Below are positions 1 to 8,404 of a stretch of 64,000 nt of DNA, piece by piece. The translations under genes were made by a program, and so were the position numbers. Origin of the DNA: Candidatus Zhuqueibacterota bacterium (GTDB lineage Bacteria > Zhuqueibacterota > Zhuqueibacteria > Zhuqueibacterales > Geothermadaptataceae); assembly GCA_030950365.1 (NCBI GenBank), contig JAUZRQ010000103.1, positions 1 through 64,000 on the forward strand, given 5' to 3'. Position 1 is the first letter of the stretch; each line of letters begins with the position of its first letter. Below the pieces are notes generated by a model that saw only the letters and a program-made list of their open reading frames with translations, was not told the origin of the DNA and did not search any database.

Positions 1-1
1 G

Positions 2-346
2 GGTAAGAAATCGTTGTACGAGTGGCTAAAGGAGCTTCCTGAAGGGAATGAGCTTATCGAATCTCCAGAATGGAAATATCTTCTGCAGTTATGTGGGCTG
101 AAAATATCTTTTAACGAAAAATTTGTTGTATTAGATGAAGCTCCTGTAGTAAAATTTTGTAACCTATTTCATAAATTTATTCACGCTCCTTCTAAATATC
201 TTGAAAAAAAATCACTTGATGATCTAACTTTAATCTTCAGTGATAAAATAGGCAACGATGAAAAAAAAATACAATCCTTTTTTGGTTGGATAAACGAATT
301 AAGCTGTGCTTTTGACGAATTAAATGGTTTAATAACTAAAGATTAA
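2..346 (+). CDS. Hypothetical protein, 5' partial
   Basis: The frame is open to the left edge of the window, so the true start probably lies outside it; the first internal start is a TTG at 14. The visible 115 residues are largely alpha-helical with alternating hydrophobic and charged residues. There is no signal peptide, membrane segment or recognisable catalytic motif. I do not recognise the family. The stop is followed after two bases by the ATG of the channel-like gene, so the two are almost certainly co-transcribed and perhaps translationally coupled. The low GC content matches the next four genes and contrasts with the GC-rich gene at 5007. Confidence 0.6.
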   Translation, partial: GKKSLYEWLKELPEGNELIESPEWKYLLQLCGLKISFNEKFVVLDEAPVVKFCNLFHKFIHAPSKYLEKKSLDDLTLIFSDKIGNDEKKIQSFFGWINELSCAFDELNGLITKD

Positions 347-348
347 AA

Positions 349-2337
349 ATGAACCAGAACTGGCTAATCATTAGCTATGAGCCGTTAGCTTCCAGTTTGC
401 AACGCTATTTGCACGCCTGCTACCACAAGCCCATTGATACCCTCATTCTCCCCCGTCGTTTTTTTGATGAGGATATTTATTATGATGTACGCGACTACAA
501 CAATTATTATGAAGCCATCTCCCAAAAGCTTTGCAGTTACCGTTCCTCGACATTAAGACACCTGGTGGTGGTAATGACCAAATGGGTGGATGGGATTGGG
601 AATTCAAGTTTATGGAATCCACTCCACCGTCATGCAAAAAAGCGGGAACGGATTCATCCCCAGGAAATTCTCTTAAGTTGGCTCATCCTGAGTTTTCCTG
701 AAGTGCGCTGGGTGTTTTTTAAAAGTAGCCCCGATAATGCTAATAAAAACAAAGACCCTGGCAATCATGCAACATCTGAGTCAACGAATCAGGGAGTATT
801 CAATCCTTTAGAAGATGTTCATTGCCTTCCCGTCAGTCTTCAATTCGACGTCCATCGAAGGTATCCCGGCTTTGTCCCCTTGTTTGATCCCACCGGTATT
901 CGATATCGTCTCCGCAAAATCGTGCGCGACCGCGAGGATCGGGAAGGAAAAAAGATCGCTGCAGAAATTCCAATACGTGTACAAACGGCTGCGGCCATTG
1001 ATGAAGAACCCGTTTACGCTTACATGAATGCGTATATTGCTTATCGCTTCGGCTACCGATCCTGGGCATTAGTGGACTGGCAAATGACGGAGAACGTATT
1101 TGGCAATGATGGCCACGGAGCCAATCTGGTTCTGGAAGATTTGTACTTGAATTTTGCTGACCGGCCACTAGATTTTAATGAGGAAAATAAGTATTCAAAA
1201 TGTATCAAAAAGGAGGAAAATGCACCATCCCCTCATCTATCCCATTTAGAATTCAGAGATTGTTTATTGCCAAAATTAAAAAATGTAAAAGAACGATTTT
1301 TAATTACGGTTGGTCACCAAAAATGGCAGGAAGACCGGCATCGCTGGCGGCTCAATAAGTTTTATTTGCGTAGCTTAGTTTCCACCCGCACAAAAACGCT
1401 TTTCAAACCCTTTTCCGGTATCTATGATTTGTGGAAAAAATCCGGCAAATGGCAAAAGTTCCGACGATTGCCGCGCCTGGCAGAACATTATGAATGGCCT
1501 CCGCGGCATTTTGGTTCCATGGAAGCCAGCGGGGGCCACAGCGCACCTGGTCAGCTTCTGGTTCTGGCCCACCGTCTCTTAGACCGGGCCCAAAATATAT
1601 TGAGAAAAGCCGAAACCGTCCCCGAAGCGATTCATGCGGCTCTATTGGCGCTGGAAGGCAAAGAGCTTTTGGGCAATAAAACCCCCACTTCCGCTTTGCG
1701 TGCATTAGCCATACAGCACGATGCAGAAATTACTGCAGAAAGCATGTTTTATGGAATTGAATACAATATCAATGTAAAAGAACGTTTTCGTGAAATTGAA
1801 CGGGAGGTCAAATCAATTAGCCGTTGGTTTCATCGTTCGTCACGCAAACGCTCCGAACTTAATGCGCGATTAACCATCATTGAGAATTTAGCCAAACGCT
1901 TTCGAGATTTAAATCAATTTGAAGAAGAACAGCAATGCCTTGCTGAGGCCAGAAAACTGCGTTTTGAGTTCTGGATGCGGCAGGAACCTTACCGTTGGGG
2001 ACTTTGGCCTATCTTAAAATATTTAGCGCATGCTTTGTATTCGATCCCACGATTCCTTGTAATGTTGCTCCTCATCAATTTATTGTTTGCCTTTCTTTAT
2101 TGGTTTTATTACAACTACTTTGTTGCTTCAACATTAAAGCTGAATCCAGTGGATTTTTGGCAAGCCCTCAGCGCTTCGACAGTGTTTTTCTTTACGTTGC
2201 AGTCGGCTCAAGAGTGGCAACAATTTTTTGAATTTGACATTTTTTGGAATTTTGTTCTTGCTTTCCAGGGGGCAATTTCTTTATTTAATTTAACATTGCT
2301 ACTAACCCACCTGTATATGCAAATCCTACGTAGATAA
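349..2337 (+). CDS. Large protein with alpha/beta N-terminal region and C-terminal two-helix channel-like membrane module
   Basis: The protein has 662 residues and no signal peptide. The N-terminal half alternates hydrophobic strands (for example LIISYEP near residue 6 and HLVVVMTKW near 75) with helices, as in Rossmann-like sensor domains. Residues 400-560 are mainly helical and contain a GGHSAPG motif. The last 100 residues hold two strong hydrophobic helices (about 567-590 and 637-658) flanking an amphipathic stretch, DFWQALSASTVFFFTLQ. That layout matches helix-pore helix-filter-helix of two-TM potassium channels, but the TVGYGD filter is absent. Family knowledge is limited to this resemblance; a gated pore or membrane effector is an inference. 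The gene sits 2 nt after the previous gene and 40 nt before a small membrane protein. Confidence 0.75.
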   Translation: MNQNWLIISYEPLASSLQRYLHACYHKPIDTLILPRRFFDEDIYYDVRDYNNYYEAISQKLCSYRSSTLRHLVVVMTKWVDGIGNSSLWNPLHRHAKKRERIHPQEILLSWLILSFPEVRWVFFKSSPDNANKNKDPGNHATSESTNQGVFNPLEDVHCLPVSLQFDVHRRYPGFVPLFDPTGIRYRLRKIVRDREDREGKKIAAEIPIRVQTAAAIDEEPVYAYMNAYIAYRFGYRSWALVDWQMTENVFGNDGHGANLVLEDLYLNFADRPLDFNEENKYSKCIKKEENAPSPHLSHLEFRDCLLPKLKNVKERFLITVGHQKWQEDRHRWRLNKFYLRSLVSTRTKTLFKPFSGIYDLWKKSGKWQKFRRLPRLAEHYEWPPRHFGSMEASGGHSAPGQLLVLAHRLLDRAQNILRKAETVPEAIHAALLALEGKELLGNKTPTSALRALAIQHDAEITAESMFYGIEYNINVKERFREIEREVKSISRWFHRSSRKRSELNARLTIIENLAKRFRDLNQFEEEQQCLAEARKLRFEFWMRQEPYRWGLWPILKYLAHALYSIPRFLVMLLLINLLFAFLYWFYYNYFVASTLKLNPVDFWQALSASTVFFFTLQSAQEWQQFFEFDIFWNFVLAFQGAISLFNLTLLLTHLYMQILRR

Positions 2338-2377
2338 ACAAAAGTTACCGCCGGATACCATTTTTGTGGGGGATGTT

Positions 2378-2716
2378 ATGTTTAATGCACTCATCGGCCT
2401 ATGGAGCGTGATTGCGCTCGTTTTATTCGGCTACATTTTGACGATGTATTACCATGTTGATGATCAAACCAAGATAGCGCATTATCAGCACATTTTCAAC
2501 ATGGTCCTGAAAGCCGTCATTGTTGTAAGTTTATTATCTTTAATATATTATCTAAACGAACTTTTCCCGAAGAACAATTTACAATTATCAAATTCATCCT
2601 ATCCGTCTGTAAATAAAACAATCCTTTGGACAGAACTTTTGCAGGTCTGTCTTAAGGGAGTTTTGTTCGCTATGATAATATGGGGGATTGTCCGAGTCTT
2701 AACAGCCGAAGAGTGA
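2378..2716 (+). CDS. Small membrane protein with three predicted TM helices
   Basis: This 112-residue protein has three hydrophobic segments (about residues 4-24, 43-60 and 86-108) separated by short polar loops. I prefer the ATG at 2378 because the GGGGGA just upstream can act as ribosome binding site; a GTG at 2366 would add four residues. No family is recognised. It lies between the channel-like protein and an NtrC-like regulator, with a 4-nt gap before the regulator, so it is probably part of the same operon and may partner the upstream membrane module. That role is an inference from position only. Confidence 0.65.
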   Translation: MFNALIGLWSVIALVLFGYILTMYYHVDDQTKIAHYQHIFNMVLKAVIVVSLLSLIYYLNELFPKNNLQLSNSSYPSVNKTILWTELLQVCLKGVLFAMIIWGIVRVLTAEE

Positions 2717-2720
2717 TACA

Positions 2721-4217
2721 ATGGTGTCTTCAAATCAAAAGCCGCGTCTCCTGATAGTGGATGACGATAAGCCCTTGCTTCAGTCATGGCAACGCGCCTT
2801 ATCGCGCGATTTCGATATGCTAGTCGCGGCAAATGCATCGGAAGCGAGAGAATTATTTCAAAGAAAGCCGGATCTTGCGTTAATAGATATACGTTTGGAT
2901 GAAGCTGATCCAAACAATAGAGATGGCGTAGAGTTACTTGAAACGTTTCTTGCATTACGACCTGATATTCCAATAGTGATGACCAGCGCTTATGGCGACA
3001 TTGATATCGCTGTGCAATGTATGCGACGTGGCGCCTTTGATTTCTTCAAGAAACCGTCCGATTTAAAAGAAATTCGCCAGCGCCTCTTCAGTGCCTTACA
3101 GCATGGCAAGGAAAAACGCAAGGCCAGACACTTTGATGAATACATTAAGCAAAGCGAACCGGTTGAGATCATTGGCGAAAGTCCTCAGATTCAGGAACTG
3201 AAGCAAACCATTGAAATTGTTGCTCAGGATGGTCAGATCAGTGTTTTAATTCGTGGTGAAACCGGAACCGGAAAGGAATTGGTTGCCAAATCCATTTATC
3301 GCCTTGGCAGACGATACGGCGAGCCATACATTACGGTCCCTATCGTATCCATTCCCAGTACACTGATCGAAAGCGAACTCTTCGGACATGAAAAAGGCGC
3401 TTTTACGGATGCCAAGGAGCGCAAAATTGGCTGGCTCGAAAAGGCCGATGGCGGTATTCTTTTCCTCGACGAAATCGGCGATTTGCCGAAAGAGCTGCAA
3501 ATTAAACTATTAAGATTTTTAGAAGAAAGAGAATTCACACGCGTAGGAAGTACTGAACCTATAAATGTTGATGTTCAGGTAATTTCCGCAACCAATCAGA
3601 ATTTAGAAAAGGCAATAGAAGCAGGGGAGTTTCGAGAGGACCTGTACTATCGATTAAAGGGCGTACAAATCGATTTGCCAGCTCTTCGTGAACGGAAAGA
3701 GGACATACCTTTACTGGCAGATTATTTTTTAGAGCGATTGCGCAAAGAGGGTAGAACGAAGATTCTGGCAGTAAGTGACGAAGCGATGGATGCGCTTTTT
3801 AACTTTGAGTGGCCTGGGAACGTACGAGAATTGAAAGTTGCCATTGAGCGGGCTGTATTATTTGCAAATGGCAGAGGACATTCCAAGATTGAATTAGAAG
3901 ACTTACCTGAAGAATTACTTATGCCAGCGCTATCCCGCAAAACTTCAATTTTTTCAATTGAGCTTCCCGATGATGGTATCAATATGGATGTTCAAATGGC
4001 AAGGGCCGAGTTAGCTCATTATGCTGCTGCCCTTAAAAAAGCTAATGGGAGAAAAACAGAAGCCTGGAAATATTTGAACTTAAATGATCGCTTTATTTTT
4101 CGCAGAAGAGTTTTAGCTCTTTTCAAAAAATACCCTGCTCTAAGACGGGAGTTTATACAACTAGCAGAAGCATATCCTGAGAAACAAGGAAAGATCAAAA
4201 ATGCAAATCAAGAATAA
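2721..4217 (+). CDS. NtrC-like response regulator, REC-AAA+ with variant GAFTDA loop
   Basis: The 498 residues carry an N-terminal receiver with acidic pocket VDDD (residues 13-16), phospho-acceptor Asp56 and a KKP lysine near 112. A central AAA+ module follows with Walker A GETGTGKE from about 179, Walker B GGILFLDE near 245 and a WPGNVREL sensor II motif. The C-terminus has a weak Fis-like helix-turn-helix at about 433-465 (ANGRKTEAWKYL). In the usual family this domain remodels sigma-54 RNA polymerase through GAFTGA. Here the loop at 226-231 is GAFTDA, so sigma-54 contact may be altered or lost. No partner histidine kinase is adjacent. The gene follows the small membrane protein by 4 nt and overlaps the methyltransferase by 17 nt. 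Confidence 0.9.
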   Translation: MVSSNQKPRLLIVDDDKPLLQSWQRALSRDFDMLVAANASEARELFQRKPDLALIDIRLDEADPNNRDGVELLETFLALRPDIPIVMTSAYGDIDIAVQCMRRGAFDFFKKPSDLKEIRQRLFSALQHGKEKRKARHFDEYIKQSEPVEIIGESPQIQELKQTIEIVAQDGQISVLIRGETGTGKELVAKSIYRLGRRYGEPYITVPIVSIPSTLIESELFGHEKGAFTDAKERKIGWLEKADGGILFLDEIGDLPKELQIKLLRFLEEREFTRVGSTEPINVDVQVISATNQNLEKAIEAGEFREDLYYRLKGVQIDLPALRERKEDIPLLADYFLERLRKEGRTKILAVSDEAMDALFNFEWPGNVRELKVAIERAVLFANGRGHSKIELEDLPEELLMPALSRKTSIFSIELPDDGINMDVQMARAELAHYAAALKKANGRKTEAWKYLNLNDRFIFRRRVLALFKKYPALRREFIQLAEAYPEKQGKIKNANQE

Positions 4218-4986
4218 TTTGTATGAAGCCATAGTGAGCCATCAATTAAAACTCCAGGTTGATGTATCCTTTCAATCACATTACAGGTTTATGCTGCAAG
4301 AAAATTTAGATAAAGCGAAAGTAGTGGCAGATTTTGGAACAGGGAAAGGATATTTTTTAGCCCAACTCGCTAAGAATTATCCAGACATTCAATTTTATGG
4401 AATTGATTCGAATCCTGAAAGAATCGCATTTGCGAAACAAAATCATCCTCTCAAAAATATATCCTGGATTCATGCAGATGTTGGGCAATTGTCTAATTTT
4501 GCCTTTTTGCAAATGGCAGATGGTATTATTATGCGATATTTTCTATTACATTTTCAAAAAATTCAATCACTTTTATCAAATTTATTTTTATCTATCAAAC
4601 CGAAAACCTGTTTATGGATTATTGATTTAGATTGAAATGCTTTTATCTGCCGCCCTTATCATCCAGGATTCCATATTTTGAAAAAATTGGTCGAAGAATA
4701 TTGCAAAAAATATAGTGGGAGCCTTGCAGCAACTTCTATTACTCCATTATTAAAACATGCGGGATTTACCATACGAAACACGATAATCGATCGTTTCACA
4801 ATCCAAGAAATTCGACGAGATCTGTTCGTCAAATTTCTCGAGCAAGAAGCATTATTATACTATTTTCATCTTAAAAATACTTTTGATTCAAAAGAAATCG
4901 ATGAAATACGCAAATTCTTAAAAATATTATCAAGCGATAAATATTTTGTACAATATGGTATTTCAATGATCAGCGCGAAAAAATAA
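4201..4986 (+). pseudogene. Class I SAM-dependent methyltransferase interrupted by one in-frame TGA
   Basis: The N-terminal part has the SAM-binding motif ADFGTGKGYFL and an acidic motif II FYGIDSNPER, then stops at a TGA (4633-4635) after the residues WIIDLD. Reading straight on in the same frame gives a continuous C-terminal part to 4986 that resembles the substrate-binding end of such enzymes. No frame change is needed: a single TGA, in a place where an aromatic or Trp residue would fit, separates the halves. TGA is clearly a normal stop elsewhere here, for example at the end of sbcD. The explanations are a recent nonsense mutation, a sequencing error, or two separately translated pieces. 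The start overlaps the end of the regulator by 17 nt. Confidence 0.75.
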
Positions 4987-5006
4987 AATAATTCAGGTCC
5001 AATCCC

Positions 5007-6092
5007 ATGCCCCAACCCACCTTCCTCCTCTATGGTGCCAACGGCTACACCGGCGCGTTGATTGCCCGCGCGGCCAGGGCGCGCGGAATGACGCCGTTGT
5101 TGGCCGGGCGCAATGCGACCGCAGTAAAAGCGCTGGCGGATGAGCTCGATCTGGAATATCGGGTATTTGGGCTGAAGGATGTACAACGGCTAAAACAATA
5201 CCTCAAAGATGTGAACGTCGTGCTGCATTGTGCCGGGCCGTTTTCGGCCACCAGCGCGCCAATGGTCGAGGCCTGCTTGCAAACGCGCACGCATTATCTG
5301 GACATTACCGGCGAAATCGATGTTTTTGAAGCCATCCGGCAGCAGGATGAGGCTGCCAAAGCGCAGGGCGTGCTGCTCATGCCGGGCTGCGGTTTTGATG
5401 TGGTGCCCACCGATTGCCTCGCGCTGATGTTGAAACATCGCCTGCCGGATGCCACCCGCCTCATCCTGGCGTTTGCTTCCGGTGGCCGGCCCAGCCGTGG
5501 GACGGCAAAAACCATGATCGAGGGGTTCAAGGTAGGGGGCCGCATTCGTGAAAACGGCCAACTACGCCTGGTGCCGCTCGCGTATAAAGTCACGACTCTA
5601 CCATTCTTCACCGGCCCGCATCTGGCCATGACCATCCCCTGGGGAGATGTCTCCACAGCTTATTACACCACCGGAATCCCCAACATTGAAGTTTATATGG
5701 CGGTGACGCCAGCGCAGGTAAAGCAGGTCAAACGCATGCGCTATTGGCGGTGGCTGGTTTCACTGGATTGGGCGCAGACCTACTTGAAGAAGAAAATCGA
5801 CCGGTGCCGGCCCGGCCCGACGGACGAAGAGCGGCAACAGGCGAAAACGGTGGTTTATGGACGGGTTGAAAACGAAGCCGGACAATGGGCAGAGATTCAG
5901 CTTCTCACTCCCAATGGCTATGACCTCACCGTTGAAGCGATCCTGCGCATCGTGGAACATGTGCTGAAAAACGACGTGCCTGCCGGCTATCATACGCCAG
6001 CGCAACTCATGGGCGAAAATTTTATCTTATCCATACCTGATGTAAAAATTATGTCTTCATCCGAAACTGAGTTGACCACCAAAAATGATTAG
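5007..6092 (+). CDS. Saccharopine dehydrogenase-like / trans-acting enoyl reductase family oxidoreductase
   Basis: The 361-residue protein begins with a Rossmann dinucleotide-binding motif, YGANGYTGALIAR, followed by LLAGRN, typical of the saccharopine dehydrogenase NADP-binding family. A conserved CAGPF segment near residue 75 and the GCGFDVVPTD segment near 128 match the trans-acting enoyl reductase branch. Such proteins are thought to reduce lipid or polyketide intermediates; the substrate here is unknown. The gene is GC-rich, unlike the AT-rich block ending 20 nt upstream, so it looks like the start of resident chromosomal sequence. It stands alone, with about 80 nt before the next gene. 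Confidence 0.85.
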   Translation: MPQPTFLLYGANGYTGALIARAARARGMTPLLAGRNATAVKALADELDLEYRVFGLKDVQRLKQYLKDVNVVLHCAGPFSATSAPMVEACLQTRTHYLDITGEIDVFEAIRQQDEAAKAQGVLLMPGCGFDVVPTDCLALMLKHRLPDATRLILAFASGGRPSRGTAKTMIEGFKVGGRIRENGQLRLVPLAYKVTTLPFFTGPHLAMTIPWGDVSTAYYTTGIPNIEVYMAVTPAQVKQVKRMRYWRWLVSLDWAQTYLKKKIDRCRPGPTDEERQQAKTVVYGRVENEAGQWAEIQLLTPNGYDLTVEAILRIVEHVLKNDVPAGYHTPAQLMGENFILSIPDVKIMSSSETELTTKND

Positions 6093-6175
6093 CCACACAT
6101 TGTCTGGGCATTTAGCTTGACTTTCATCACAAAGAATATTAGCTTTTTTTCAGGCAAAATTACTCAAGTAAAATC

Positions 6176-6445
6176 ATGAATAGATTAGAATCTCAACAGC
6201 CCATTTCTATCGGCCGGCATATTGTGATTGATCCCGTCATTTGCCATGGACAGCCCGTCTTTCGGGGAACGCGCATCCTGGTAAGCGACGTCCTGGAACA
6301 AATCGCCAGCGGGATGGCCTGGGATGCAATCATCGAGGAATGGAATGGCCGAATCACCAAAGAAGCTATTGCAGAAGCCGTCCATCTCGCAAGGCATGCC
6401 TTATTCAATCATATCGAGGACTATTTGGAGCCATCGACTGATTGA
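6176..6445 (+). CDS. DUF433 domain protein, antitoxin-like
   Basis: The 89 residues contain the DUF433 signature: a short beta strand (HIVIDP), then GQPVFRGTRILVSDVLEQIASG and a helix-turn-helix-like region with WDAIIEEW and a run to EAVHLARHAL. DUF433 proteins are commonly paired with DUF5615 PIN-like proteins and are regarded as VapB-like antitoxins. The same pairing is seen here: the next reading frame overlaps its stop codon and encodes DUF5615. The ORF is complete, so the antitoxin may persist while its partner is broken. Confidence 0.85.
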   Translation: MNRLESQQPISIGRHIVIDPVICHGQPVFRGTRILVSDVLEQIASGMAWDAIIEEWNGRITKEAIAEAVHLARHALFNHIEDYLEPSTD

Positions 6446-6837
6446 TTTTATTGGATGAAAATATCCCTGCCAATCAAAGACAATTGCTAAAAAGCTGGCG
6501 AATCCGCGTCCGGCAAATCGGATATGATTATTCTCCCAAAGGGATCAAAGATCACGAAATTATCCGACTTTTGCACTAGCTTTCAAAACCGACCTTTTTC
6601 ACAAGAGATATGGGCTTTTACGACAAATATTTGTGTCATGGGCAATATTGCCTGGTCTGTTTGGCTGTAGAAAGGGAAGAAACCGCATTTTTTATTCGCC
6701 GCTTTCTTCGTCATCCTAACTTCAATTCCAAATCCAGGCGAATGGGAACAGTCAATCGAATTTCTGCTTCTGGCATTCGAAGCTGGGATTTAGGCTCAAA
6801 CCTGGAACAATTCTTGAGCTGGGAATCTTCTGATTAG
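6442..6837 (+). pseudogene. DUF5615 PIN-like protein interrupted by an in-frame TAG
   Basis: Reading from the TTG at 6442, which overlaps the DUF433 stop, gives LILLDENIP, the characteristic start of DUF5615 PIN-like proteins with a catalytic Asp. The frame meets a TAG at 6577-6579 after RLLH. It then continues without any shift through SKPTFFTRDMGFYD, the second acidic motif of the family, to the stop at 6837. The TAG occupies a position where Gln (CAG) would fit. The intact length of about 130 residues is normal for the family. The likely state is a nonsense-inactivated toxin-like partner; readthrough or a sequencing error cannot be excluded. Confidence 0.75.
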
Positions 6838-6902
6838 AGCCATTGTGCACTTCAAACTTAAATCGCGAACGGCCCATTCTTTATTTCATCATTTGACTCA
6901 CC

Positions 6903-7187
6903 ATGACCTACATCATCACCGAACCCTGTATGGATATCCGAGACCGGGCATGCGTGGATGTGTGTCCGGTGGATTGCATTTATGAGGCGAGCGACACGAT
7001 GCTTTCCAGGGACGATTCGGCTTACCGAAACATGCTGTACATTCATCCTGAAGAATGCATCGATTGCGGGGCCTGCGAGCCGGTTTGTCCGGTGGAGGCG
7101 ATCTTTCCGGAAGACGAAGTGCCGGATATCTGGCAATCGTACATCGGATATGCATATACCGCTTTCGGGCTGGAAAAGCCGGCCTGA
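6903..7187 (+). CDS. Ferredoxin with two iron-sulfur cluster motifs
   Basis: This 94-residue soluble protein has a C-terminal 4Fe-4S motif, [12 protein letters not shown], at about residues 54-65. An N-terminal Cys set ([14 protein letters not shown]) lacks the classical CxxCxxC spacing and instead resembles the 3Fe-4S or modified cluster of 7Fe ferredoxins. It would carry low-potential electrons to partners such as oxidoreductases; none is adjacent. It is convergent with the nuclease-PDZ gene, with only 9 nt between the stops. No strong ribosome binding site precedes the ATG. Confidence 0.9.
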   Translation: MTYIITEPCMDIRDRACVDVCPVDCIYEASDTMLSRDDSAYRNMLYIHPEECIDCGACEPVCPVEAIFPEDEVPDIWQSYIGYAYTAFGLEKPA

Positions 7188-7196
7188 ACCTGCCCC

Positions 7197-8006
7197 CTAT
7201 TTTAGCCTGAGTGCCACGGCTTTCCGCTTGCCATTACGCCAGATGACCAATTTCACTTTGGTCTGTTCCCTCACATCACGAACGGTTTTGCGAAAATCCT
7301 CAAGCCCGGCCAGTTCGTTATCCTGCACCTGAATCAGCAAATCGCCGGCCTCGAGGCCGCTCGCTGCGGCCGGGGAATCGGCCTGCACATCCGAAATCAG
7401 CACGCCGTTTTGGCCCTTGAAATACTGCCGCATGGCCGCCGTCAATTCCTGCACGGTGATGCCCCACTCCCTGAGCGTCATCTGCTGCAGTGATCGTTTC
7501 GGCATCATCGGTATTTCGTGTGGCAGTTCTTCCAATAGATCCCGGTGTGCGAAGATGGGAGCTTTGGTGCGCAGCGCTAACGCGATGGCGTCGCTGGGAC
7601 GGGAGTCGATTTCGAGGGTTTGATCATCACGCTGAAGCACCAGATTGGCGTAATAGACGCCGTCCCGGAGTTCTTTAATCACCACGCGTTCGATGCTGGC
7701 ATCCAGTTTCTTCATCACATTTACAAACAGGTCATGCGTCAAAGGCCTTTTCGGGATTTGACCTTCGCGGGCATAATAAATGGAGACGGCCTGGTTTTCA
7801 TCGATGTAAATCGGCAGGTAGCGTTTGCCTTCTTTGGCTTTCAATATGACCACAGCTGTTTGCTGACCGGGGATGGGCTGCATGGTGCGGAAGGTGACTT
7901 CCACAAATGGCTCTTTTGCCTGTTTCGCGCAGGCTTGCAGACCGTGTAATAAAAATGTTAGAATAAATAGACTAATGGCATTTGTGCTACGATTGAATAG
8001 CTTCAT
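7197..8006 (-). CDS. Lipoprotein-like bifunctional-nuclease (DUF151) domain fused to PDZ
   Basis: The 269 residues start with a signal sequence ending LLHGLQAC, with Cys26 a plausible lipidation site. Residues 35-165 match the bifunctional nuclease (DUF151) fold: LPIYIDENQA, a DLFVNVMKKL helix and RPSDAIALALR. Residues 195-268 form a PDZ domain with DSPAAASGLEAGDLLIQV. DUF151 proteins are usually short and cytosolic or organellar, so an exported version tethered to a protein-binding PDZ domain is notable. Cleavage activity is not demonstrable from sequence. A good ribosome binding site (AAAGGA) precedes the ATG. Confidence 0.85.
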   Translation of the reverse strand: MKLFNRSTNAISLFILTFLLHGLQACAKQAKEPFVEVTFRTMQPIPGQQTAVVILKAKEGKRYLPIYIDENQAVSIYYAREGQIPKRPLTHDLFVNVMKKLDASIERVVIKELRDGVYYANLVLQRDDQTLEIDSRPSDAIALALRTKAPIFAHRDLLEELPHEIPMMPKRSLQQMTLREWGITVQELTAAMRQYFKGQNGVLISDVQADSPAAASGLEAGDLLIQVQDNELAGLEDFRKTVRDVREQTKVKLVIWRNGKRKAVALRLK

Positions 8007-8404
8007 GGTTTCCTTTCTCCCACGTCATCACCAAACAGGCCTTTTTAATTTTTAAGCAATTCAGGTATGAAAAACAAGGCTTTTTGTATTGAGATCTCGA
8101 CATTTTTGCGATTTCCATCATCCGTAGCACTAATTATCTGAAAACATAGAATTCGTTCTCCATACTTAAATTTCTGAATGATTGCTGACAAATCAGAATG
8201 ACCAGAAACAAAATGCTTGATAAAATAGATCAATATCATTAATTGTTTATACATAAAAATTTGTATTCTATTTCTGCAAGCCAATGAAACATGGGTTGGG
8301 ATTCATGAAATCGGCGAGCTGCACGGTAAGGTATCAAGATTGCAAAATGTGGTGCTGAGCATCAACATAATATCGACGTATTACATCCAAAGGAGATTTG
8401 AACC
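8007..8404. other. Intergenic stretch between nuclease-PDZ and vapBC-like genes
   Basis: This AT-rich 398-nt spacer should contain the divergent promoters of the flanking operons, but I see no clear promoter boxes. A minus-strand open frame at 8045-8284 would encode 79 residues with no recognisable domain and a weak start; I do not call it a gene. Confidence 0.4.

Noticed and set aside
4633-4635. TGA recoding as Trp genome-wide
   Set aside because: Many intact genes here end in TGA with neighbouring genes starting correctly, so TGA is a normal stop.
8045-8284. Minus-strand 79-codon open frame as a gene
   Set aside because: No recognisable domain, weak start, low-complexity AT-rich DNA.
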